DNA of 64,000 nt from contig JBITAC010000148.1 of NCBI GenBank assembly GCA_044439905.1, positions 1 through 64,000 on the forward strand. The letters are read 5' to 3'. The stretch's first letter is position 1. Each line of letters opens with the position of its first letter. Below the pieces are notes generated by a model. That model made no database searches, was not told the origin of the DNA, and worked only from the letters and a program-made list of their open reading frames with translations. A program made the translations under genes and the position numbers. Below are positions 32,488 to 41,236 of the stretch, in pieces. Source of the stretch: JAHQVV01 sp044439905. GTDB lineage: Bacteria; Planctomycetota; Phycisphaerae; Phycisphaerales; Phycisphaeraceae.

Positions 32488-34830
32488 TTACCGCTTGCGT
32501 TTCTTGTAGTTCTGCGGGCCGCGGTTCTTCTCTTCGCCGGCCGCCTTGATGCGTTCCTGCTGGGCCTGCTGCGCCTTCTCGGCCGCCATCTGGATACGGT
32601 GCATCAGCCCGCCGGGCTTGCGTTCTTTCTTCTCAAAGAGTTTGCCCGAGTCCTCAAGCTCCTTGACGTGCTTGCGGACGATGTAGCTGTCGATGATGCC
32701 CGCCGCGGTCGAGGCGCAGATGTAGAGCGTCAGGCCCGACGGCGCGGAGTAGAGCATGATCGGGAAGAGGAACGGCATGATCCGCATGATCTTCTGCTGT
32801 TGGGCCTGCTGCTCGTTCGCGGGCGGGGGGGTGGTGAACTTCATATTGATGTAGAAGGTCACGGCCATGAGCAGCGGGAGGATGTTCAGGCCGGAGATAT
32901 CCAGCGTGATCAGCAGCAGGTTGAAGGTGTGTGGCTTGTCGTAGAAGGTGATGAAGTGGTCGGAGCGTGAGAGGTCGGCGAGGAACTGCCAGTTGAGCCC
33001 AACGAGGTCGCCCAGCGACTGGAACACGCCAAAGAACGCGGGCTCGTGGCGCAGCTCGATCGCGTAGTAGAGCATCGCGTACAGCGCGATCCAGATCGGC
33101 ATCTGCAGGAGCATCGGCAGGCAGCCCATCGCGCCGGCGGCCGGGTTGATGCCTTTCTCGCGGAACAGCCGCATCTGCTCCTGCTGCAGTTTTTGCGGGT
33201 TGTCGGCGTACTTCTTCTTGAGCTTCGCGACCTCGGGCTGGATGGCGGCCATCTGTTTGCCCATCTTCATCATGCTCGTCTGGCCACGCTTGGTGATCGG
33301 GTGCAGGCACAGCCGGACGATCAGCACGAGCAGGATGATCGCGACGCCCCAGTCGAAGAGCACCAGGTGGAAGAGCTTGAGCAGGCCCATGAGCCCGTCG
33401 GCGAGCCATTGGAAGGTGCAGAAGCCACACATGCCGCCCAGCGAGTAGCGGATGAGCTGGCCCAGACGCATCGGGGCGTAGGCGTCTTGCGCGAAGACGT
33501 CTTTTTTACGCGGGCCGGCGAAGATATCGAGCCCGAGATCGGTCGCGGCGGTGGACTGCAGGGGCGCGACCGTGAGGGTCTGGCTGCGGAGGGTGAACAT
33601 GACGGCCCGGCTGTCGGCGTCGAGTTCGGGGTCGCTGGTCGCGCTGGGGCTGAGGATCGTGCCGATCTCGGGGTAGATCGCCTCGAGGCCGATGACCTGT
33701 GACGAATCGGTTGCGCCCGGTTCGATGTGGGTCGAGGTGACGATGGTGAAGTAGCGGTTGACCGAGGCGAGCCAGGCGAGTTCCTTCTGCTCCGGGTCGA
33801 TGTTGGGGTTGGGCCAGATCGTGTCCCAGTCGCCCGAGGCGACTTCGTCGGCGACCTTGTGCCGGGGGATGTAGCCGTCACCGCTGCTGATGCTGAAGCG
33901 GCCCGGGTCATGCTTGAGATTGAAGTAGCCCAGCACGTACTGCCGGCTTCGACCGCGGAGGTAGTCGCCGTGGTCCCAGGTGACGTCGCCCTGTGCGAAC
34001 TGCTCCCACTGGATGTCCATCGATTCGTTGGTCAGGTTCTTGACCGACTGCGCGAGCTGCAGGGTGTACGCGTCCGCGTCGAGGGCGTAGGTGCGTGTGA
34101 CCTCGGCGATCGGGGTGCGGGTTTCACCGACCTGCGACTCGATGATGAGTTTGAGCGTGACGCTGCGGTCGGTCTGTTCGACGACTTCCCAGCCGCCGAT
34201 CCAGTGGCCCTGTTCGTTCTGGCGGTAGAGGGGGATGGGGGAGCCGCCGTTGATGCGGAGGTAACGCGCGGCGTATGAGCCCACGGCCGGCCGATGGTTG
34301 TCTTCGTCCGCCTGGGCCATTGGCTCGAGCAGCAAATAGTGATCGACCTGGTCGACGAGTTCGAAGTAGTCGGCCAGCCGGATCTCGAGGACGCCCGCGC
34401 GGTAGGGCGAGATCGTTGCACGGAGCTTGTAGTCGCTGCCTTCTTCGATGCTGCCGATCTGGATGGGCTCGATCGCGGTGCCGTCTTCTTCGACAAACCG
34501 GGCGCGGTACGTCGTCGCGGCCGCGGCGTCGGGGCTGTCGGCCGGGGCGGTGTCGGGGGCGTCGGCGGCTTGGTCGGCGGCGTCCTCGGGTGGCGCGGTG
34601 TCGGTGTTGCCGGGCACGGTGTCCGTGTCCCCGCCCGCCTGCGCAAGTTGCGCTGGCTCGGCGTCGGGCTCGTCTGCCTCGGCCTGCTGGGCCTCGGGCG
34701 TGGCGTCGGTCTGGCTGGCGTCCTGTTCGGAGTCCGTGCCTGTGTCCGGCGAGCCGGGCTCGTAGAACGTCACGGCAAGGACGACCGTGAGGCCGAGGAC
34801 GACGGCGGCGATCGTAAGCGCGAGTCTCAT
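32488..34830 (-). CDS. yidC: Membrane protein insertase YidC
   Basis: Inserts and folds inner-membrane proteins, alone or with SecYEG. The 780-residue product is of the large Gram-negative type. It has an N-terminal helix, an Asp/Ala/Thr/Pro-rich linker (about 30-110), a large periplasmic beta domain, then the conserved Oxa1 core near residues 500-740 (HPITKRGQTSMMKMGKQM, GCLPMLLQMPIWIALY) and a basic C-terminus (QNYKKRKR) suited to ribosome binding. The ATG at 34830 immediately precedes the first helix. A TATACT box at 34937-34932 on the minus strand, about 100 nt upstream, is a possible -10; no convincing -35 goes with it. Confidence 0.96.
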   Translation of the reverse strand: MRLALTIAAVVLGLTVVLAVTFYEPGSPDTGTDSEQDASQTDATPEAQQAEADEPDAEPAQLAQAGGDTDTVPGNTDTAPPEDAADQAADAPDTAPADSPDAAAATTYRARFVEEDGTAIEPIQIGSIEEGSDYKLRATISPYRAGVLEIRLADYFELVDQVDHYLLLEPMAQADEDNHRPAVGSYAARYLRINGGSPIPLYRQNEQGHWIGGWEVVEQTDRSVTLKLIIESQVGETRTPIAEVTRTYALDADAYTLQLAQSVKNLTNESMDIQWEQFAQGDVTWDHGDYLRGRSRQYVLGYFNLKHDPGRFSISSGDGYIPRHKVADEVASGDWDTIWPNPNIDPEQKELAWLASVNRYFTIVTSTHIEPGATDSSQVIGLEAIYPEIGTILSPSATSDPELDADSRAVMFTLRSQTLTVAPLQSTAATDLGLDIFAGPRKKDVFAQDAYAPMRLGQLIRYSLGGMCGFCTFQWLADGLMGLLKLFHLVLFDWGVAIILLVLIVRLCLHPITKRGQTSMMKMGKQMAAIQPEVAKLKKKYADNPQKLQQEQMRLFREKGINPAAGAMGCLPMLLQMPIWIALYAMLYYAIELRHEPAFFGVFQSLGDLVGLNWQFLADLSRSDHFITFYDKPHTFNLLLITLDISGLNILPLLMAVTFYINMKFTTPPPANEQQAQQQKIMRIMPFLFPIMLYSAPSGLTLYICASTAAGIIDSYIVRKHVKELEDSGKLFEKKERKPGGLMHRIQMAAEKAQQAQQERIKAAGEEKNRGPQNYKKRKR

Positions 34831-35034
34831 CGTGGGTCTAGCTCAAAAGGGTGGCCCCGGTCTGCCGGGTCGGTTGACGCGCCTTGGGAGCAGTCGGGCG
34901 TGACCGCATCGCCGGCGCGAGCGAATCGCAGAGTATACCGAAACCGCGAGGGCGTTCGGCTGTCACCTCCGGGAATCGGGCCGCGGGGGATCTCATCCCC
35001 GGGCGTTGTGTCGCTTGCGGGCCTGGCGCGGCGG

Positions 35035-37218
35035 TCAGCCGCCGGTGACTAGTCGGGTCACGTCGTAGAACAGGGTCATGACGAAGACGAAGCCGATCAC
35101 GGCGAGGCCCATGTACAGGGCGATGTTCATCACCTTCGGGCTCGGGGGCGCGCCGGTGACCTTCTCGATCGCGAGGAAGACCATGTGCCCGCCGTCGACG
35201 ATCGGGATCGGCAGGAAGTTGATGACCGCGAGGTTGACGCTGATCAGCCCGAGGAAGAACAGGAAGTAGGGCCAGCCCTGCTTCGCGACGGTGGTGCCGA
35301 CGTGGACAATGCCAACGGGCCCGCGGAGGTTGTAGAGCTTGACGTCGCCCTGGATGAGGCGGAGCAGGGTGATGTAGGTCTGGACGACGAAGTCGCGTGT
35401 GCTGTCCGCCCCCATGACCAGGGCCTGCCCGATGCCGTCGGCCTTGCGGGTGATCATCTCGCTGCCGGGCTGAAAGGCCTCGTAGTCCGGCATCCAGGAC
35501 GCCGCGCGGAGGTCTTGGACCTGCTGCTCCGCCAGGGCGAGGTCGACGGTCTCGGCCTGCGTACCGTCCATCGGGATTTCGTAGGTCAGCGTGACCTGTG
35601 CCGAAGATGCTTCACCCTGAGCGAGCGTGACGAGGACACGCTGGAGGTCCGCCCAGGTCTCGACCGCTTGGCCGTTGACCTGCGTGATGCGTGTGCCGGG
35701 GATGAACCGGTCAGGCTGGTTGAGCGCGTCGTCGGCCGGGGAGCCCTCGACGACGGAAGCGACCAGGGTGCTGTCGTAGATCGGTTCGATCGCCAGCCCG
35801 AGCATCAGCTTGCGGGTCGGCGTGACTTCGCCAAGGTCGACGGTTTCTCCGTCGCGCTGCACGACCAGTGCGAGGGGCTTTCGCCCGTTGGCCTGCAGCA
35901 GATCGGAGATTTGGAGCGTGGTCGAGGGCCATTCGAGATCGCCGAGTTGGACGAGGATGTCCCCGACCTTGAGGCCGGCCTCCGCCACAGGCATGTCCTC
36001 GGAGACGGCGATGACTTTGCCAGCGGGCACGAGGCCCAGCAGGTTGGCCGGGCCTTCCGGGTAGCGGACGAAGGTGGGAAGGACGCCCACCTCGGTGTCG
36101 AAGGTGGAGTTGTCCGCCGGGTCGGTGAGCGTCAGGTTGACGGGGTAGCCGTTGGATGCGTCGAAGGCGGCGAGCACGTCGCTGTAGTTTGTGACATCGA
36201 CTTGGCCGGCGCGGGAGATGCGGATGGCCTGGTCGCGTGTGCGCGACGACGCGGGGTGGGCTTCCATCTGGCCGTTGAGCCAATCGATGGTTTCGCCTTC
36301 GCCTTCGAGCTCGTAGATGATTTCGGTTGAGAGGCCTGGCATAAACCCGACCGAGAGCAGGCGCTCGCCGTTGCGCTCGCGTTCGGGGGTCAAGCTGAAG
36401 GTGAGGGGTTCGGCTTCGCCACGGCGTTCGACCTGCAGCTCAACGGCGCGGTTTCGGCTGCCCAGCGCGGTGGCGATCACGACGTCGGTGAATTCTTCGG
36501 GGGCCTTGCCGTTGACGCCGACGATGCGGTCGCCGACCTGGAGCCCGAGGTAGCGGAGGTCGTCGTCGTGGCCTTGGGCGAATGCGGTAGAGGCGGGCAT
36601 GCCGGGCGCGACGTAGCCGACCGTGGCCGAGGGCGACTGCTTGCCGATCATGAAGGCGGCGGTGAGGAAGAGCGCGCCGAAGATGATGTTCATCACCACG
36701 CCCGCCGAGATGACACACGCGCGGGCCCAGATCGGTTTGTTGTTGTAGGCCCGCGGGTCGTTGGACTTGGCGTTGGGGTCGATGTCCTCCTGCCCCAGCA
36801 TCTTGACGTAGCCGCCCAGCGGGAGGTAGTTGAGCCGGTACTCGGTCTCGCTGAGCCCCATCTTGTCGCTGGCCTCGTAGAGCTGCTCGGCGGTGTAGAA
36901 GCGGCCGCTGTCTTCCGCCGCGGCGGGTGCGTCTTCCAGCGCTTCTTCCGCATCGCGATCGGTGTCGTCGCTGGCGTGGACCCCGAGCGGCTTGACGCCG
37001 TCGGCCTTGAGCTGCTGGATGGCACGGGTCTGGAACTCTTTTTCCGTGCTGCCGATGCGGAAGCCGACGCCCTTGCGCCACGAGCAGATCGCGTGGCCAA
37101 ACCCGATCGCGAACTGCGGGCAGCGGATGCCGACCCACTTGGCCACGAGGAAGTGGCCCAGCTCATGGACAAAGATCAGGAAGCCGAAGCCGAGGACGAT
37201 GAGGAGGATTTCTTTCAC
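35035..37218 (-). CDS. rseP: RseP-like site-2 intramembrane zinc metalloprotease
   Basis: Regulated intramembrane proteolysis protease. From the GTG at 37218 it is 727 residues. The zinc motif HELGH lies in the first membrane helix, the PDZ-like domains sit in the long extracytoplasmic part, and the second metal-binding motif (INFLPIPIVDGGH) is near the C-terminus. An acidic insertion of about 100 residues (around 60-130) is longer than in E. coli. A TTG at 37281 overlapping the dxr stop would add 21 polar residues before the helix; the GTG fits the family better. rseP after dxr is a common bacterial order. Confidence 0.93.
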   Translation of the reverse strand: MKEILLIVLGFGFLIFVHELGHFLVAKWVGIRCPQFAIGFGHAICSWRKGVGFRIGSTEKEFQTRAIQQLKADGVKPLGVHASDDTDRDAEEALEDAPAAAEDSGRFYTAEQLYEASDKMGLSETEYRLNYLPLGGYVKMLGQEDIDPNAKSNDPRAYNNKPIWARACVISAGVVMNIIFGALFLTAAFMIGKQSPSATVGYVAPGMPASTAFAQGHDDDLRYLGLQVGDRIVGVNGKAPEEFTDVVIATALGSRNRAVELQVERRGEAEPLTFSLTPERERNGERLLSVGFMPGLSTEIIYELEGEGETIDWLNGQMEAHPASSRTRDQAIRISRAGQVDVTNYSDVLAAFDASNGYPVNLTLTDPADNSTFDTEVGVLPTFVRYPEGPANLLGLVPAGKVIAVSEDMPVAEAGLKVGDILVQLGDLEWPSTTLQISDLLQANGRKPLALVVQRDGETVDLGEVTPTRKLMLGLAIEPIYDSTLVASVVEGSPADDALNQPDRFIPGTRITQVNGQAVETWADLQRVLVTLAQGEASSAQVTLTYEIPMDGTQAETVDLALAEQQVQDLRAASWMPDYEAFQPGSEMITRKADGIGQALVMGADSTRDFVVQTYITLLRLIQGDVKLYNLRGPVGIVHVGTTVAKQGWPYFLFFLGLISVNLAVINFLPIPIVDGGHMVFLAIEKVTGAPPSPKVMNIALYMGLAVIGFVFVMTLFYDVTRLVTGG

Positions 37219-37277
37219 GTGCTGCCTGTATTCCGCGGGTGGGATGAGACGGCGGGACGGCCCGCGGTCGGTCGGGT

Positions 37278-38507
37278 TCAATCGGTGATGGCCGGGTCGT
37301 GGGACAACGTGCCGTGCACAAACCGGCGGGCCTGGTGGTCGGCCTCGAACACACGCTCGAGCGAGTCGGCCGGGCCCGGGGCAATAGTATCCATCGCCGA
37401 GGCGACGAGTTCGACAATCTGGCCAAAGGGGATCTGGTGGTCGAGGAAGGCCTGGACCGCCGCCTCGTTCGCGGCGTTCATGACGGCCCCGGCGGTGCCG
37501 CCTGCGCGGATCGCGCGGTAGGCGAGTTGCAGGGCCGGGAAACGCGCCTCATCGACGGGCTCAAAATCAAGCTGGGACAGCGACGCCCAGTCCATCGGCG
37601 TGCTGATACTTGGCGCGCGGTTCGGCCAGGTTAGTGCCGTCTGGATCGGGCTGCGCATGTCCGGCGGGCCCAGCTGCGCGAGGACCGATCCGTCGCGCAT
37701 CTCGACAAAGCTGTGGACCATCGACTGGGGGTGGATGATCGCGTCGATCTGCTCGGCGGGGAGGTTGAACAGGTAGTGCGCCTCGATGATCTCGAGGGCC
37801 TTGTTCATCATCGTGGCCGAGTCGATGGTGACCTTGGGCCCCATGTCCCACGTGGGGTGCGCGAGGGCCTGCTCCGGGGTCGCGTGGCGTAGGGAATCCA
37901 GGTCGGTGTTTCGGAACGGGCCGCCCGAGGCGGTGAGCACGAGACGCTGTACGGCCGAGGCGTCACGTCCGTGGAGGCACTGGAAGATCGCGGAGTGTTC
38001 GGAATCGACCGGCATGAGCCGAGCGCCGGTGCGCTCGATGAGGGGCATGACCAGTGCCCCAGCGGCAACGAGGGTTTCCTTGTTGGACAGGTGGATCGTT
38101 CGGCCAAGTTCGGCCGCGGCAAGGGTCGCCCCGAGCCCCGCCGAGCCGACGATCGCTGCGGCTACGTCGGTGCATTCGACCGCGCGGACGAGCTGCTCGG
38201 CTGCGCCGTCCCCGGTGTAGAGGGTGACGCCGGGCAGGGCGGCCTGCACGTGCTTCGCGGCATCGGCGTCAGTCACCGCCAGGTACTGGGTGTTGAATCG
38301 CCGGGCCTGCTCGATGAGTTTGTCGGTGCTGCGCATCGCGGCGAGGCCGACGACTTGCAGGTCGAGCCCGGCGCTAACGGCGAGGTGCTCGGCGACGTCG
38401 AGGGTATTGCAGCCGATCGATCCGGTCGAGCCGAGCACGATCAGCCGGCGGGGGCTGGGCACATCCTTGCCAGGCGAGCCGGACGGGTTGTGGGTGGGGG
38501 TCGCCAC
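37278..38507 (-). CDS. dxr: 1-deoxy-D-xylulose 5-phosphate reductoisomerase
   Basis: Second step of the MEP isoprenoid pathway: converts DXP to 2-C-methyl-D-erythritol 4-phosphate with NADPH. The 409-residue product has the Rossmann motif GSTGSIGCNTLDV, the catalytic acidic residues in PVDSEHSA, the GGPF loop, and the MNKALEIIEAH segment. The start is GTG at 38507, preceded by GGAG nine bases upstream that overlaps the end of the RNase E/G gene (12-bp gap). It lies between the RNase E/G gene and rseP in one leftward operon. Confidence 0.95.
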   Translation of the reverse strand: MATPTHNPSGSPGKDVPSPRRLIVLGSTGSIGCNTLDVAEHLAVSAGLDLQVVGLAAMRSTDKLIEQARRFNTQYLAVTDADAAKHVQAALPGVTLYTGDGAAEQLVRAVECTDVAAAIVGSAGLGATLAAAELGRTIHLSNKETLVAAGALVMPLIERTGARLMPVDSEHSAIFQCLHGRDASAVQRLVLTASGGPFRNTDLDSLRHATPEQALAHPTWDMGPKVTIDSATMMNKALEIIEAHYLFNLPAEQIDAIIHPQSMVHSFVEMRDGSVLAQLGPPDMRSPIQTALTWPNRAPSISTPMDWASLSQLDFEPVDEARFPALQLAYRAIRAGGTAGAVMNAANEAAVQAFLDHQIPFGQIVELVASAMDTIAPGPADSLERVFEADHQARRFVHGTLSHDPAITD

Positions 38508-38519
38508 GCGCCGTTGCTC

Positions 38520-41024
38520 CTATTCGCGGTCACGCCCGGCACCGGTCAGCCGATTGCTATACCCACCCGACGGGGCCTCACCCGGCGGCGGCGGGGCGTT
38601 ACGTTTGCGCACACGCTTCTTCTTCGAGGGCTTGGTGGCCGCGGCCGAGGCGTCGTCCTTCCCGTCGGCCTTGGGTGTCGTTTTCTCTGCGGGGTCGGCC
38701 GGTTTCGCTTCCGCGGACGAATCCGCCTGCTCGCCGTCTTTCGACTTGGTCGATTTGGTTCGTCGGCGGGTGCGTTTGGTCTTCTTCTTCGTGGTCTTCG
38801 CGGTGTAGTCGTCAGACTGATCCGCGCTGTCGTCGGCTTTGGCCTTCTTCTTCGGTGCGTCGTCTGGCGAGGCATCGTCGGACGACGCGGCGTCGGACTT
38901 GTCCGCAGTGCGCGACTCCTGGTTCGTGTCCTGTGCCTGCTCGGCGTCGCTGGCTTCGCCTTGGGCTGACTTCTTGTTGCGCTTGCGTCCGCCGCGCCGT
39001 CGGCGCCGACGCTTCTTTTTCGTGCCTTCGCCATCATCATCGCCGTCCCCCTCACCCGTGTCTTCGGGCTTGGCGTCTTGGCCGGTATGAGGCACGCTCG
39101 ACTGGTTGGCCGATTCGTCGTCGGCGGGTTTGTCGGCATCATCGCTTCCGGCCGGGCTCTCGCTGGTCTGCTGCGACGAACCGTCGGCATCGCCTTCACC
39201 GTCGCCACCACTCTTGCGTTTGCGGCCGCCGCGACGCCGACGCCGGCGTTTCTTCTTGCCACCCTCTTCGCCGGACCCGTCGCCAGCGTCGTCGCCCGAC
39301 CGGGCGCGGTTCTCGGCCTCGACCGAGGCACGCACATCCACCAGCCCGTCTTCATCGGTCGCGTGCTCCGCTTCCGGCTGGTCCAGCATCGGGTCGTCTT
39401 CGACCAGTGCCGGCGCAGCGGTCTCGGGCAGGTCCGGGTCGTCGACATCGCGGAACGTCTTGTCGGTCGCGGGCCGAAGATTCTTGATGTTGGTCTGCGG
39501 GTCCGTGTTGAGCACGGTATTGCGTGCGTCGTACGCGGCGATCGTGATGTAATCGATCGTCCGCCCGCCCACGCGCACGAGGATCGGCTTGCCGTGCTTT
39601 TCTTCGAGCCGGGTCAGCTCCATGCGTTTGCGGTTGAGTAGCTGGAACGCGACATCGGGGCTGATGGTCAGCTCGACGCGAGCGACGTCCTGGCGTTGGA
39701 CGACCAGCGCGAGGCGGCGCATGACGGTCAGGACAACCGACTCGGAGCTCATCGTGTAGCCGAGCCCGGAGCAGTGGGAGCACTCGGTGTGCAGGGATTT
39801 ACGCAGCGAGGCCCGCATGCGCTGCCGGGTCATCTCCAGCAGGCCGAACCCGCTGATCGGGCCGATGCGTGAGCGGGCGCGGTCTTTCTTGAGGTTGTCA
39901 CGCATCCGCGCTTCGACCTTCTTGCGGTTGCCGGCCAGGCGCATGTCGATCAGGTCGTTGACGACGATCCCGCCCAGGTCGCGCAGCCGGAGCTGCCGGC
40001 AGATCTCGTCTACGGCTTCCATGTTCGTCTTGAACGCGTTGGTCTCGGCGTCGCGTGCGGAGCGGCTCTTGCCGGAGTTGACGTCGATGGCGACCAGGGC
40101 CTCGGTCTGGTCGATGACCAGCGCGCCGCCCGAGGGCAGGGGGACTTCGCGGGCATTGATCAGGTCGATCTGCGGCTCGACGCCGGTGCGGTGGAAGAGC
40201 GGGACCGGGTCGTCGTAGTACTGGACGATGGTCTTGGTGCGTGGGCTGGCGACGCGGAGGAAGTCGCGGGCGCGTCGGGCGGCGGTGAGGTCGTCAATGA
40301 CGATGCGGTCGATGTCGCTGGTGAAGACGTCGCGGATGGTGCGGATGACCAGGTCGGACTCGGCGTAGAGTTCGCCGGTGCGTTTGATGGTCTTGCGCTT
40401 TTGCTCGATGTTTTTCCAGAGCCGCTGGAGGTACGAGAGGTCGCGTTTGAGGTCGGTTTTGGTCTGGCCGATGCCTGCGGTCCGGACGATAAAGCCGAAC
40501 TCCTTGGGCGGGTCGAGTGTCTGGAGGATATCACGGGTGGCGCGTCGGGCGTCGTCGTCGTCGACCTTGCGGGAGACGCCGAGTTTCTGCATGTCGGGCA
40601 TCATCACGAGGAACCGCCCGGGGATCGAGAGGTAGCTGGTGAGGGTCGGTCCCTTGGTGCCGATGCCTTCCTTGAGGACCTGGACCAGGACCTCGTCGCC
40701 GCGTTTGAGGCATTTCTGGATGGGTGGGCGGTCGCGTCGTGCGGTCTTCTTGCCGACCTTCTCAAACGCCTCACGCTCCTTGCCCGGGAAGTACTTGGGG
40801 TGGAGGTCGGAGATGTGGAGGAAGCCGTTGCGTTCGAGCCCGAAGTCGACAAACGCGGCCTGGATGGAGGGCTCGGTGTTGGTGACTCGGCCCTTGTAGA
40901 TGTTGGAGACGTGGCTCTCGGCCGAGGCGCGTTCCTGGTAGTACTCTTCAAGCTTGCCGTTTTCGACGATCGCGATACGGCACTCTTCGCCGGGGACGAA
41001 GTTGATCAGCATTTCTGTAGGCAC
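38520..41024 (-). CDS. rng: Ribonuclease E/G family endoribonuclease with long Arg/Lys-rich tail
   Basis: Single-strand endoribonuclease for rRNA and mRNA processing. The 834-residue protein has an S1 domain at the N-terminus, a catalytic core with AIDVNSG (D314) and NDLIDMRL (D357/D360), and the zinc-link CSHC (C415, C418). The positions match the E. coli RNase E catalytic region. From about residue 550 the tail is low-complexity: acidic blocks alternate with two nearly identical Lys/Arg-rich RGG-like modules (KKKRRRRRRGGRKR), plus further Lys/Thr-rich stretches. Such tails bind RNA and partner proteins. The start is GTG at 41024 (or ATG at 41012). The leader carries an inverted heptad repeat. 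Confidence 0.92.
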   Translation of the reverse strand: MPTEMLINFVPGEECRIAIVENGKLEEYYQERASAESHVSNIYKGRVTNTEPSIQAAFVDFGLERNGFLHISDLHPKYFPGKEREAFEKVGKKTARRDRPPIQKCLKRGDEVLVQVLKEGIGTKGPTLTSYLSIPGRFLVMMPDMQKLGVSRKVDDDDARRATRDILQTLDPPKEFGFIVRTAGIGQTKTDLKRDLSYLQRLWKNIEQKRKTIKRTGELYAESDLVIRTIRDVFTSDIDRIVIDDLTAARRARDFLRVASPRTKTIVQYYDDPVPLFHRTGVEPQIDLINAREVPLPSGGALVIDQTEALVAIDVNSGKSRSARDAETNAFKTNMEAVDEICRQLRLRDLGGIVVNDLIDMRLAGNRKKVEARMRDNLKKDRARSRIGPISGFGLLEMTRQRMRASLRKSLHTECSHCSGLGYTMSSESVVLTVMRRLALVVQRQDVARVELTISPDVAFQLLNRKRMELTRLEEKHGKPILVRVGGRTIDYITIAAYDARNTVLNTDPQTNIKNLRPATDKTFRDVDDPDLPETAAPALVEDDPMLDQPEAEHATDEDGLVDVRASVEAENRARSGDDAGDGSGEEGGKKKRRRRRRGGRKRKSGGDGEGDADGSSQQTSESPAGSDDADKPADDESANQSSVPHTGQDAKPEDTGEGDGDDDGEGTKKKRRRRRRGGRKRNKKSAQGEASDAEQAQDTNQESRTADKSDAASSDDASPDDAPKKKAKADDSADQSDDYTAKTTKKKTKRTRRRTKSTKSKDGEQADSSAEAKPADPAEKTTPKADGKDDASAAATKPSKKKRVRKRNAPPPPGEAPSGGYSNRLTGAGRDRE

Positions 41025-41036
41025 GGTTGTCTAAGG

Positions 41037-41146
41037 CCTGAGTCCCGAGTCCTGAGTCTTGTGTCTTCAGCCGACCACAATGCGCCGCAGGCGGCGCGTG
41101 TCGTGTCGGGTCTGGGATACACAAGTCTCAAGCCTCAAGTCTCAAG
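41037..41146 (-). promoter_or_regulatory. Heptad-based inverted repeat in the RNase E/G gene leader
   Basis: The 212-bp gap before the gene holds four 7-bp units at 41037-41064 (CCTGAGT, CCCGAGT, CCTGAGT, CTTGTGT). Four matching units lie in inverted orientation at 41119-41146 (complement: CTTGAGA, CTTGAGG, CTTGAGA, CTTGTGT). The arms can pair over 28 nt with a few mismatches. The spacer contains a further GC palindrome near 41082-41097. It lies 13 nt upstream of the start codon on the minus strand and could be an RNA structure for autoregulation. Confidence 0.55.
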
Positions 41147-41236
41147 ACTTCCTTTTTGTTGGCCCCCGGGCTCGCTCAGCCAGCGCAGGTCCGCGCGGCG
41201 ATCGGTCGGGTGGCAGTGTTCGGTTGGCAGCCCGGG

